Assembly: GCA_021813645.1 (NCBI GenBank)
Contig: JAKAJW010000134.1
Span: 1 to 5,173, forward strand
Source: Pseudomonadota bacterium
GTDB lineage: Bacteria; Pseudomonadota; Alphaproteobacteria; Rhodobacterales; Rhodobacteraceae
Length of the DNA stretch: 5,173 bases
Direction: 5' to 3'
Shown: one piece after another, positions 1 through 5,070 of the stretch
How the letters are laid out: every line of letters starts with the position of its first letter
Position numbering within the stretch: position 1 is the first letter of the stretch
The notes under the pieces: model-generated
What the model saw: only the letters and a program-made list of their open reading frames with translations
Databases searched by the model: none
What the model was told of the DNA's origin: nothing
Program-made: the position numbers and the translations under genes

Positions 1-751
1 CGGGATTGATCGCGGCGATCGGCCCGTCGCGCGGCACCAGCACCGGAACCTTCAGCGGCTGCGGCCGGTACAGCCGGTCCAGCGCATCGGCCGAGGGCAC
101 GTTGACCCCCGAGCCGCCAGCCTGGCCCGACGCGGTCTGCGGCAGCTTGGCCACCCCGGCCAGCGGATCGAGCGCGGCCACCACGCCCGGCGACTGGTCG
201 ACCGGCGTGACCTGCACGCGCTGCACTTCCTTCAGCACCGTCCAGCCACCGTAACCGACGCCGCCGATCAGCGCCATCAGCACCAGAACCGACCCCAGCG
301 CCCGCGGCTCCAGCCCCGAGAAGAACCCGGGCCCCTTCGGCACGAAGGCCGGATTGGCCAGCGGATCGCGATGCTCGGTCTTCGGCTTGGCCTTGACCTG
401 GGCCGGCCGCGCCGGCACCGCGGCCGGTGCCATGCCATGGGTCGGGGCGAAATTCGCCTCGGCGCAGAACCGGGCATAGGCCCATTCCGGATCCATGCCG
501 AGATAGCGGGAATAGGACCGCACATAGCCGGCCACGAAACCCTGGGTCTCGAAGGCCGAGATATCGGCGTTCTCGATGGCGGCGATATAGGTGGCCTTGA
601 TCTTCAGTTCGCGCTGCACGTCGAGCAGGGACTTGCCGAGCGTGGCGCGCTCGCCGCGCATCACGTCGCCCAGGCGCAGATCATAGTCGTCGAAACCCTT
701 CGGCTTCTCCAACTCGGCAGCCGAAGGTCGCGTCCTCCGCCCGATCATCAT
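1..751 (-). CDS. RodZ-like membrane protein with N-terminal helix-turn-helix domain (rodZ-like, C-terminus cut by window)
   Basis: The minus strand is open from an ATG at 751 to the window edge, giving about 250 residues with no stop, so the gene is partial at its C-terminus. Residues about 25-100 form a Cro/RodZ-type helix-turn-helix domain: GERATLGKSLLDVQRELKI, then KATYIAAIENADISAF, then GFVAGYVRSYSRYLGM, the conserved 'GYVRSYSRYL' block of this family. A Pro/Lys/Ala-rich linker follows (about 105-145), then one hydrophobic helix at about 151-170 (LGSVLVLMALIGGVGYGG), then a probably periplasmic part. In the family, RodZ links the MreB cytoskeleton to the elongation machinery at the inner membrane; that role is inferred here, and the DUF4115-type C-terminal domain often found in such proteins would lie outside the window. 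Start choice is uncertain: tandem ATGs lie at 751 and 748, with purine-rich AGGACGGGG upstream, and an in-frame ATG at 784 would add 11 residues but has its AGGGG too close. hemA ends about 120 bases upstream. A link to ispG downstream, as in E. coli, cannot be seen. Confidence 0.8.
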   Translation of the reverse strand, partial: MMIGRRTRPSAAELEKPKGFDDYDLRLGDVMRGERATLGKSLLDVQRELKIKATYIAAIENADISAFETQGFVAGYVRSYSRYLGMDPEWAYARFCAEANFAPTHGMAPAAVPARPAQVKAKPKTEHRDPLANPAFVPKGPGFFSGLEPRALGSVLVLMALIGGVGYGGWTVLKEVQRVQVTPVDQSPGVVAALDPLAGVAKLPQTASGQAGGSGVNVPSADALDRLYRPQPLKVPVLVPRDGPIAAINP

Positions 752-870
752 GCCTGCCCCATCCCCGTCCTGCCGGCGTCGCATCCCCTGCTGGTTCGGT
801 CCACGACTCAGCGGGAAAGCTTTGCCCGACAATTAACACAGGGGCGTGAGGGATGCATCTGCAGAAACCG
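752..870. other. Intergenic gap between hemA and the rodZ-like gene
   Basis: About 120 bases separate the hemA stop codon from the rodZ-like start. I see no U-tract hairpin that would end hemA transcription. A short imperfect palindrome, GGGAAAGCTTTGCCC, lies at 813-827, and TTGTCG occurs on the minus strand just upstream of it, but no fitting -10 element follows at 16-18 bases. Whether the rodZ-like gene has its own promoter or is read through from hemA cannot be decided from the sequence. Confidence 0.5.
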
Positions 871-2094
871 TTAGGCCGATATGTCGGCACGATTCAGCGC
901 ACAGCGCGCCCAAAGCGTGTCCATCGCCTTCACCAGCCCGTCGATCATCTTCGGATCATGCACCGGCGACGGCGTAAACCTCAATCTTTCCGTGCCCTTA
1001 GGAACCGTCGGATAGTTGATCGGCTGAACGTAGACGCCGAATTGCTCCAGCAACATGTCGGACAACATCTTGCAATGCACCGGGTCGCCGACATGTACCG
1101 GAACGATATGGCTGCCGTGATCGATCAACGGGAGGCCGAGTGCCTTAAGCCGCATCTTGAGCATCCGCGCCGCCGCCTGATGCCGATCGCGGATCGACTG
1201 GTCCTGCTTCAAGTGCCGCACCGAGGCGGCGGCGCCGGCCGCAACCACCGGTGGCAGCGAGGTAGTGAAGATGAACCCCGGCGCGTAAGAGCGGATCGCA
1301 TCGACCATTTTCGCGCTGGCCGCGATATAGCCGCCGAACACGCCGAAGGCCTTGCCCAGCGTCCCGTTGATGATGTCGAGCCGGTGCATCTGGCCGTCGC
1401 GCTCGGCCACCCCGGCGCCGCGCGGGCCATACATGCCCACCGCGTGAACCTCGTCGAGATAGGTCAGCGCGCCGAATTCCTCGGCCAGGTCGCAGATTTC
1501 GCGGATCGGCCCGAAGTCGCCATCCATCGAATAGATCGATTCGAAGGCGATCAGCTTCGGCGCCGCCGGATCGTCGGCTTCCAGCAGCGCGCGCAGATGC
1601 GCCACGTCGTTGTGGCGGAAGATCCGCTTCAAGCCGCCGCCGCGCCGAATCCCTTCGATCATCGAGGCGTGATTCAGCGCATCCGAATAGATAATGAGGC
1701 CCGGGAAGATCGTCTTCAGCGTCGAAAGCGTCGCGTCATTGGCGATATAGGCCGAGGAGAAGACCAGCGCCGTCTCCTTGCCGTGCAGGTCGGCCAGTTC
1801 CGCCTCCAGCCGCTTGTGATAGACCGTTGTGCCCGAGATGTTGCGCGTGCCGCCCGAGCCGGCGCCGGTGGCGTCCAGCGCCTCGTGCATCGCCGCCAGC
1901 ACGACCGGGTGTTGCCCCATGCCGAGATAGTCGTTGCCGCACCATACGGTGATCTCTTTCTCGGTCCCGTCGGGCTTGCGCCAGATCGCATGGGGGAAAT
2001 TGCCCTTGCGCCGCTCGATGTCGATGAAGGTGCGATAGCGCCCCTCGTCGTGCAGACGTTGCAGGGCGGCATCGAGCATGTCGGTGTAGTTCAT
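871..2094 (-). CDS. hemA: 5-aminolevulinate synthase (HemA, C4/Shemin pathway)
   Basis: HemA condenses glycine with succinyl-CoA to give 5-aminolevulinate, CO2 and CoA. This is the first and rate-setting step of heme, (bacterio)chlorophyll and cobalamin synthesis in alphaproteobacteria, and it is a cytoplasmic, PLP-dependent homodimeric reaction. The protein is 407 residues, the usual length for Rhodobacter HemA. Family motifs are intact: RYRTFIDIERRKG near residue 20 (Arg21), WCGNDYLGMG at 51-60, GSGGTRNISGT at 79-89 (Thr83, Asn85), His142 in NHASMIEGIRR as the PLP-stacking residue, LDEVHAVGMYGPRG with Asp214 and His217, and the PLP Schiff-base lysine Lys248 in GTLGKAFGVFGGY. The carboxylate-binding arginine is probably Arg372 in ERLRFTPSP. 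The start is supported by AAGGGG seven bases upstream of the ATG, although that site lies in a small hairpin. hemA is transcribed divergently from the dipeptidase gene, and an FNR-type box lies about 60 bases upstream. A paralogue such as HemT is possible but cannot be told apart here. Confidence 0.97.
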   Translation of the reverse strand: MNYTDMLDAALQRLHDEGRYRTFIDIERRKGNFPHAIWRKPDGTEKEITVWCGNDYLGMGQHPVVLAAMHEALDATGAGSGGTRNISGTTVYHKRLEAELADLHGKETALVFSSAYIANDATLSTLKTIFPGLIIYSDALNHASMIEGIRRGGGLKRIFRHNDVAHLRALLEADDPAAPKLIAFESIYSMDGDFGPIREICDLAEEFGALTYLDEVHAVGMYGPRGAGVAERDGQMHRLDIINGTLGKAFGVFGGYIAASAKMVDAIRSYAPGFIFTTSLPPVVAAGAAASVRHLKQDQSIRDRHQAAARMLKMRLKALGLPLIDHGSHIVPVHVGDPVHCKMLSDMLLEQFGVYVQPINYPTVPKGTERLRFTPSPVHDPKMIDGLVKAMDTLWARCALNRADISA

Positions 2095-2109
2095 CGAAGG
2101 TCCCCTTCG
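2095..2109 (-). promoter_or_regulatory. Hairpin enclosing the hemA ribosome binding site
   Basis: Immediately before the hemA ATG, the minus strand reads CGAAGG, GGA, CCTTCG: a perfect 6-bp stem with a 3-base loop. The Shine-Dalgarno sequence AAGGGG lies in the 5' arm and loop, so the folded form would partly hide it. The structure is seen directly; any effect on translation is inference. A three-base loop is tight, so the stem may breathe at its inner pair. Confidence 0.5.
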
Positions 2110-2127
2110 CCAATCGGCCTAGGGCGC

Positions 2128-2168
2128 AGGTAAGGCGTCCGGTCGCAGGATGCCTTGATATCGGTCAA
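2128..2168 (-). promoter_or_regulatory. Candidate FNR/FnrL-dependent promoter of hemA
   Basis: On the minus strand, TTGAC-CGAT-ATCAA (2168-2155) matches the FNR/CRP-family consensus TTGAT-N4-ATCAA at nine of ten fixed positions. A plausible -10 hexamer, TTACCT, lies at 2133-2128, which places transcription start near 2121 and the box centre about 40-41 bases upstream of it. That is the geometry of a class II activator site overlapping the -35 region. hemA is a known FnrL target in Rhodobacter sphaeroides, which fits. The predicted leader is about 27 bases and contains the hairpin before the ATG. The box is seen directly; the -10 and start point are inferred and are weaker. Confidence 0.6.
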
Positions 2169-2187
2169 ATATATGTTTCGCAAAGGG

Positions 2188-2198
2188 GGCAATTTGCC
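2188..2198. repeat. Short palindrome GGCAA-T-TTGCC in the hemA/dipeptidase divergent region
   Basis: A perfect 5-bp inverted repeat with a single central base lies about 20 bases upstream of the FNR-type box relative to hemA, between the two divergent genes. It is the size of a small operator half-site pair, but I do not recognise it as the site of a specific regulator, and an 11-base palindrome can occur by chance. Confidence 0.35.
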
Positions 2199-2278
2199 GC
2201 TCTGGCCCACGAATGGCTCAAGCCTCCGCGATTTCCCGGCCGAAACGCGCGGCGCGCCACGATTTCTGCGCCACGCTC

Positions 2279-2306
2279 TGGACACCCCCCGGCGCGCTGA
2301 TAGGCT
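2279..2306 (+). promoter_or_regulatory. Candidate sigma-70-type promoter of the dipeptidase gene
   Basis: TGGACA at 2279-2284 matches five of six bases of the TTGACA -35 consensus. It is followed by a 16-base spacer and TAGGCT at 2301-2306, a weak -10. Transcription would start near 2313, about 20 bases before the ATG, leaving room for the AGGAG ribosome binding site. No activator site is evident next to it. The call rests on spacing and the -35 match only. Confidence 0.3.
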
Positions 2307-2333
2307 CCACCGCGACCAGAATAGGAGTGCGCT

Positions 2334-3704
2334 ATGGCCCTCGATGCCGTGCTGAACAAGATCGACGAAACCCTGCCGCAGTCGCTGGAGCGGCTGATGG
2401 AACTCTTGCGCATTCCGTCGATCTCGACCGATCCCGCCTACAAGGGCGATTGCGACCGCGCCGCCGACTGGCTGGTGGCGGAACTCTCCGCGCTCGGTTT
2501 CGAGGCCGCCAAGCGGCCGACCCCCGGCCATCCGATGGTGATCGCGCGCAAGCAGGGACCGGGCCGCCACCTGCTGTTCTACGGCCATTACGATGTCCAG
2601 CCGGTCGATCCGCTGTCGCTCTGGGATCGCCCGCCCTTCGAGCCCGAGCTGCAGGACGGCCCCAAGGGCAAGCTGATCCGCGGCCGCGGCGCCTCCGATG
2701 ACAAGGGCCAGTTGATGACCTTCGTCGAGGCCTGCCGCGCCTGGAAGGCGGTCCATGGCGAGTTGCCCGGCAACCTCACCCTGTTCTTCGAAGGCGAAGA
2801 GGAATCCGGTTCGCCCTCGCTCATCCCCTTCCTCAAGGCGAATGCCGAAGAACTCAAGGCCGACCTGGCGCTGATCTGCGACACCGGCCTGTTCGAGTCC
2901 ACCGCGCCGGCCATCGTCACCATGTTGCGCGGCCTCTTGGGCGAAGAACTCACCATCCATGCCGCCAACAAGGATCTGCATTCCGGCATGTATGGCGGCG
3001 CCGCGATGAACCCGATCCGGGTGCTCGCCAAGATCATCGCCAGCCTGCATGACGAAAACGGCCGGATCACCGTGCCGCATTTCTACGACGGCGTGCCCGA
3101 ACTGCCCGACGCGGTCCGCGCCCAGTGGCAGAATCTCGCCTTCGACCACGCCAAGTTCCTCGGCGATGTCGGGCTGGCGCTGCCGGCCGGCGAAAAGGAC
3201 CGCACGCCGCTGGAAATGATCTGGTCGCGCCCGACCTGCGACGTGAACGGCATCTGGGGCGGCTACACCGGCGACGGCTTCAAGACGGTGCTGCCGGCCG
3301 AGGCCCATGCCAAGATCAGCTTCCGCCTGGTGGGCCAGCAGGATCCGCATGCCATCCGCGAGAATTTCCGCGCCTATGTCCGCTCCATGTTGCCGGCGGA
3401 TTGCACGGTCGAATTCAAGGGCCACGGCGCCTCGCCGGCCGGTCAGATGGCGATCGAGGATCCGGCCTTCGAAAGGGCCCGCGCCGCGCTCAGCACCGAA
3501 TGGAACCGGCCGGCCTCCTATGTGGGCTGCGGCGGCTCGATCCCGATCGCCGGCTATTTCCAGTCGATCCTCGGCATGGATGCGATGCTGCTCGGCTTCG
3601 GCCGCGACGACGACCAGATCCACAGCCCGAACGAAAAATACGACCTGGAATGCTTCCACAAGGGCATCCGCAGCTGGGCGCGCATCCTCGCCGCCCTGGC
3701 CTGA
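2334..3704 (+). CDS. M20-family metallo-dipeptidase/carboxypeptidase
   Basis: This is a probable cytoplasmic, two-zinc peptidase of family M20 (ArgE/DapE/CNDP-like), 456 residues, the normal length for the 'M20 family dipeptidase' group. It should remove a residue from short peptides; the natural substrate cannot be read from the sequence. The metal centre is complete: His85 and the catalytic-helper Asp87 in YGHYDVQP, bridging Asp122 in GRGASDDKGQ, the general-base Glu155 and ligand Glu156 in FFEGEEESGSP, Asp183 in ICDTGLF, and His430 in QIHSPNEK near the C-terminus. The lid/dimerisation domain spans about 205-370 and starts with NKDLHSGMYGG (His216), where a conserved histidine reaches the partner's active site. 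The catalytic domain is formed by the remaining N- and C-terminal parts. No signal peptide is present. The start is supported by AGGAG six bases before the ATG. The gene is divergent from hemA and convergent with a small exported-protein gene; I see no functional link to either. Confidence 0.93.
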   Translation: MALDAVLNKIDETLPQSLERLMELLRIPSISTDPAYKGDCDRAADWLVAELSALGFEAAKRPTPGHPMVIARKQGPGRHLLFYGHYDVQPVDPLSLWDRPPFEPELQDGPKGKLIRGRGASDDKGQLMTFVEACRAWKAVHGELPGNLTLFFEGEEESGSPSLIPFLKANAEELKADLALICDTGLFESTAPAIVTMLRGLLGEELTIHAANKDLHSGMYGGAAMNPIRVLAKIIASLHDENGRITVPHFYDGVPELPDAVRAQWQNLAFDHAKFLGDVGLALPAGEKDRTPLEMIWSRPTCDVNGIWGGYTGDGFKTVLPAEAHAKISFRLVGQQDPHAIRENFRAYVRSMLPADCTVEFKGHGASPAGQMAIEDPAFERARAALSTEWNRPASYVGCGGSIPIAGYFQSILGMDAMLLGFGRDDDQIHSPNEKYDLECFHKGIRSWARILAALA

Positions 3705-3756
3705 CCCGCCGCCCCGGATCCCTGCCCCGGGCCCCCGCCTCGGGCTGCTGGGCCCC

Positions 3757-3783
3757 CAGCCCTGAGGCCGCGTCTCAGGGCTG
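3757..3783. terminator. 10-bp-stem hairpin between convergent genes, possible bidirectional terminator
   Basis: CAGCCCTGAG (3757-3766) and CTCAGGGCTG (3774-3783) form a perfect 10-bp stem around a 7-base loop. The hairpin lies 52 bases after the dipeptidase stop and covers the stop codon of the convergent small gene (TCA on the plus strand, 3775-3777). No T-run follows on either strand, so it is not a classical intrinsic terminator; it may act with Rho or as a 3'-end stabiliser for both transcripts. Confidence 0.5.
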
Positions 3784-4065
3784 CGCCGGCGCCGGCACAA
3801 GCACCGCTGCGGGCAGCTGCCCGCCCTGCGGCGGCGGTAGCCCGGGCAGCAGGATCACCTTGCCGGCGCGAAGCGCCTCGTTCAGCCGATAAACGCTGCC
3901 GCTCGGCAGCGTCACCATGCCGGTCGCGGGATTGACCGGCACCAACTGCGCCCCCGGCACGCCCGTTCCCTGGGCCCCGGCCGGCACCGGGCCGCCGCGG
4001 GCCAGACCGGCCAGCGCCAGCGCCGCCACGGCCAGCGCCACTGCCCTCCCGCTTCGACGCCCCAT
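3775..4065 (-). CDS. Small exported protein of unknown function, possible distant DUF1344-like relative
   Basis: A 96-residue protein. The ATG at 4065 is preferred over an upstream in-frame ATG at 4167 because GGGAGG lies seven bases before it and because it places a signal peptide at the N-terminus: MGRR, then a hydrophobic stretch at about 8-21 (AVALAVAALALAGL), with a possible signal peptidase I site after Ala31 (Ala-Gly-Ala before Gln32). There is no lipobox cysteine. The mature part is only about 65 residues, with a core VNPATGMVTLPSGSVYRLN followed by ALRAGKVILLPG and a Pro/Gly/Ala-rich tail. I do not recognise a named family. The core aligns without gaps over 19 positions with the neighbouring DUF1344-like protein (VN, VTL, G, aromatic, L at the same spacing), so a small beta-rich periplasmic module is plausible. 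The gene lies downstream of that neighbour, but a strong terminator separates them. It converges on the dipeptidase gene. Confidence 0.72.
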   Translation of the reverse strand: MGRRSGRAVALAVAALALAGLARGGPVPAGAQGTGVPGAQLVPVNPATGMVTLPSGSVYRLNEALRAGKVILLPGLPPPQGGQLPAAVLVPAPAQP

Positions 4066-4166
4066 CGCACGGCCTCCCGTTGTCCGGCCCACCCATGCTG
4101 CCGGGCCCCTGGCGGATAGATAGGCGCCGCGCCCCCGGCCCGGAAGCCACATCCCCAGCCCGGACA
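4066..4166 (-). other. Upstream region of the small exported-protein gene
   Basis: About 100 bases lie between the preceding terminator and the ATG at 4065, so the gene must start its own transcription here or depend on read-through. The only AT-rich island is TATCTA on the minus strand (4122-4117), a possible -10, with a poor -35 (TTCCGG) 17 bases upstream. I would not call a promoter with confidence. Confidence 0.25.
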
Positions 4167-4194
4167 TGAAAACGGGGGCCGGCAGGCCCCCGTT
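4167..4194 (-). terminator. Intrinsic terminator of the DUF1344-like gene
   Basis: On the minus strand, AACGGGGGCC, TGCC, GGCCCCCGTT form a perfect 10-bp, GC-rich stem with a 4-base loop (4194-4171). The stem runs directly into a T-run (CGTTTTC). It starts about 20 bases after the stop codon of the gene at 4215-4478 and is well placed to end that transcript, uncoupling it from the small gene downstream. Confidence 0.88.
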
Positions 4195-4214
4195 CCCGCA
4201 CCGCTGCGGCGCGC

Positions 4215-4478
4215 TCAGCTCGGCAGAACCCGCATCACGCGGGTTTCGCCGTTCACGTCTTCCCAGCGCAGGTTGACGGTGGTGCCGGGCTTAAGCTGGT
4301 TGGCCATGCCGGCATAGTCCAGGCTGAAGGTCTCGCCGTCGGTCAGGGTCACCGTCTCGTTCGAGGTGTTCACCGATTTGACCGTGCCCGAATAGTTCCC
4401 GGTGGTTTTGGCCAGAGCCGCCAGCGGGGCAACAGAAACCAGAGCCGCGATCGCGGCGGGAACCAGAATCTTCTTCAT
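4215..4478 (-). CDS. Small exported protein, probable DUF1344 family
   Basis: An 87-residue protein with a clear Sec signal peptide: MKK, a hydrophobic core (ILVPAAIAALVSVAPLAA) and an Ala-Leu-Ala cleavage site after residue 23, so it is probably periplasmic. The mature 64 residues contain GTVKSVNTSNETVTLTDG, a short linker, and QLKPGTTVNLRWEDVNG. This arrangement of 'G-x-V-x-S ... T-L-x-D-G ... L-K-P-G-x-x-V' is typical of the short alphaproteobacterial DUF1344 proteins and suggests a small beta-barrel fold; the family assignment is from memory and the function is unknown. The start is well supported by AAGGAG seven bases before the ATG. The gene ends in a strong intrinsic terminator and is preceded by a long structured gap, so it is probably monocistronic. 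Confidence 0.85.
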   Translation of the reverse strand: MKKILVPAAIAALVSVAPLAALAKTTGNYSGTVKSVNTSNETVTLTDGETFSLDYAGMANQLKPGTTVNLRWEDVNGETRVMRVLPS

Positions 4479-4717
4479 GTCTTGTCTCCTTCACGCGCCG
4501 CCGGTTCGGCCGGGGCGCCAATTGGGGCAGGAACCGCTTGTCGTGTCGGCCTGTCGCGGCCCGGCAAGTCGCTGCCCGTGACGGTGAAATAGGCAGCCGC
4601 CCCCCGATAAGAAGTGAACTGAACGGTTTTGTTACCCAAGCTCACAGGCCGGTGAGCGCCCCTTGCCGGAGGCGCCGACGCCCCTAAGGCGCCCGATAAC
4701 CTACGGAATCAACGCTG
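4479..4717. other. Structured gap upstream of the DUF1344-like gene, no ORF supported
   Basis: About 240 bases separate the tRNA terminator from the DUF1344-like start. I find no convincing ORF on either strand. The DUF1344-like promoter should lie here, but no clear -35/-10 pair is visible. The most AT-rich part (4585-4640) contains, on the minus strand, TTGGGTAACAAAACCGTTCA and CTTCTTATCGG, which may belong to a promoter or operator. A CCAATTGG palindrome lies at about 4518-4525. Three small hairpins cluster at 4641-4691. Confidence 0.5.
4641..4691. repeat. Cluster of three short adjacent inverted repeats
   Basis: Reading the plus strand: CTCAC (4641-4645) pairs with GTGAG (4652-4656); GCGCC (4656-4660) pairs with GGCGC (4671-4675), extendable by two C-G pairs across one bulged A; and CGCC (4679-4682) pairs with GGCG (4688-4691). 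The second and third share the elements CGCCCCT and GGCGCC and look like imperfect repeats of one another. They could be part of a leader RNA of the DUF1344-like gene, a small RNA, or simply GC-rich spacer. Confidence 0.4.
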
Positions 4718-4740
4718 AAAAATCCGGAGGCCTCCGGATA
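4718..4740 (-). terminator. Intrinsic terminator of the tRNA-Asp transcript
   Basis: The perfect palindrome ATCCGGAGGCCTCCGGAT (4722-4739) folds into a 7-bp stem with a GGCC loop, and on the minus strand it runs into five T residues (4722-4718). It lies about 62 bases beyond the CCA end of the tRNA and is the first terminator-like structure on that strand. Confidence 0.85.
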
Positions 4741-4801
4741 TCGCCGGCGGCCTGTTTCAACGAGTTCGAAGCGGGAAAGACGCTCCGGGCGATCCAAGGA
4801 A

Positions 4802-4878
4802 TGGCGCGGTTGACGGGGCTCGAACCCGCGACCCCCGGCGTGACAGGCCGGTACTCTAACCAACTGAGCTACAACCGC
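4802..4878 (-). tRNA. tRNA-Asp (anticodon GTC), CCA encoded
   Basis: All parts of a standard 77-base tRNA can be placed on the minus strand. The acceptor arms are GCGGTTG and CAACCGC, a perfect 7-bp stem. The D stem is GCTC with GAGT (G10-U25 wobble) around AGTTGGTTA. The anticodon arm is CCGGC-CTGTCAC-GCCGG with anticodon GTC, the variable loop is GGGTC, and the T arm is GCGGG-TTCGAGC-CCCGT with a terminal G-U pair. The discriminator is G73, followed by an encoded CCA. G73, the GUC anticodon and C38 are known identity elements of bacterial tRNA-Asp, supporting the assignment. The GC flanking the 5' end could extend an apparent stem to GCGCGGT, but that register misplaces the T arm and discriminator. 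The gene stands alone with its own promoter and terminator. Confidence 0.97.
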
Positions 4879-4917
4879 GCATCCCGCCCCTGGATCGCGT
4901 CCCGGGGCGTGGGGCGT

Positions 4918-4946
4918 GTCTTACGCATCCCCGCGGGCGGCGTCAA
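4918..4946 (-). promoter_or_regulatory. Promoter of the tRNA-Asp gene
   Basis: On the minus strand, TTGACG (4946-4941) is separated by exactly 17 bases from TAAGAC (4923-4918). This predicts a start near 4911, about 33 bases before the mature 5' end. The -35 matches five of six consensus bases and the -10 matches three. The stretch after the -10 (ACGCCCC) is GC-rich, like the discriminators of stringently controlled stable-RNA promoters; stringent control is inference. Confidence 0.7.
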
Positions 4947-5070
4947 GCGAGGATCGGGAAGATTTCTGCATCAATCGCATCGGCCGAATTGCCCCACCCC
5001 TGGACACGTGCCAGGACTGGTCGAGCGGCCCACGCTAGCGCCGCCCCAAAGCCGGAGAACCCCGCCGCCG
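4947..5070. other. Upstream region of the nucleotidyltransferase gene
   Basis: This stretch lies between the divergent tRNA promoter and the plus-strand gene. An inverted repeat, CCTGG (4999-5003) and CCAGG (5011-5015), surrounds a CACGTG hexamer (5005-5010) about 60-70 bases before the ATG. A TTGCCC (4989-4994) could be a weak -35, but no fitting -10 is seen. The ribosome binding site candidate GGAG (5054-5057) is rather far, 13 bases, from the ATG. Confidence 0.4.

Noticed and set aside
853..2133. 426-residue plus-strand open frame covering hemA
   Set aside because: It is antisense to a gene that matches HemA from end to end. The His/Arg-rich translation has no known motif, and such long shadows are common at this GC content.
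2165..2413. 82-residue minus-strand open frame across the divergent control region
   Set aside because: It overlaps the dipeptidase start and its ribosome binding site, as well as the hemA control elements, has no good ribosome binding site and resembles no protein I know.
2091..3800. 569-residue minus-strand open frame covering the dipeptidase gene
   Set aside because: It is the antisense shadow of a gene with a complete set of M20 metal ligands. Its composition (runs of GDRD, RRGG, HGDDG) is typical of a reverse-frame reading of GC-rich codons, with no recognisable domain.
3125..3892. 255-residue plus-strand open frame overlapping the dipeptidase 3' half
   Set aside because: It is a +1-type frame of the dipeptidase with Arg/Pro/Gly-rich, low-complexity translation. 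The true frame keeps the family motifs up to its stop at 3704, so there is no sign of a frameshift.
4066..4167. 34-residue N-terminal extension of the small exported protein, starting at 4167
   Set aside because: The ATG at 4167 lies in the terminator T-run region without a ribosome binding site, and it would bury the signal peptide. The ATG at 4065 has GGGAGG at good spacing.
4444..4457. Perfect 14-base palindrome GCCGCGATCGCGGC inside the DUF1344-like gene
   Set aside because: It falls in signal-peptide codons for Ala-Ala-Ile-Ala-Ala, where GC-rich alanine codons around ATC generate this palindrome easily. No other copies were noticed nearby.
4802..4878. tRNA-Asp as an integration (att) site of a genomic island
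   Set aside because: tRNA genes often serve this role, but I saw no repeat of the tRNA 3' end elsewhere in the window, and no integrase or phage gene is present.
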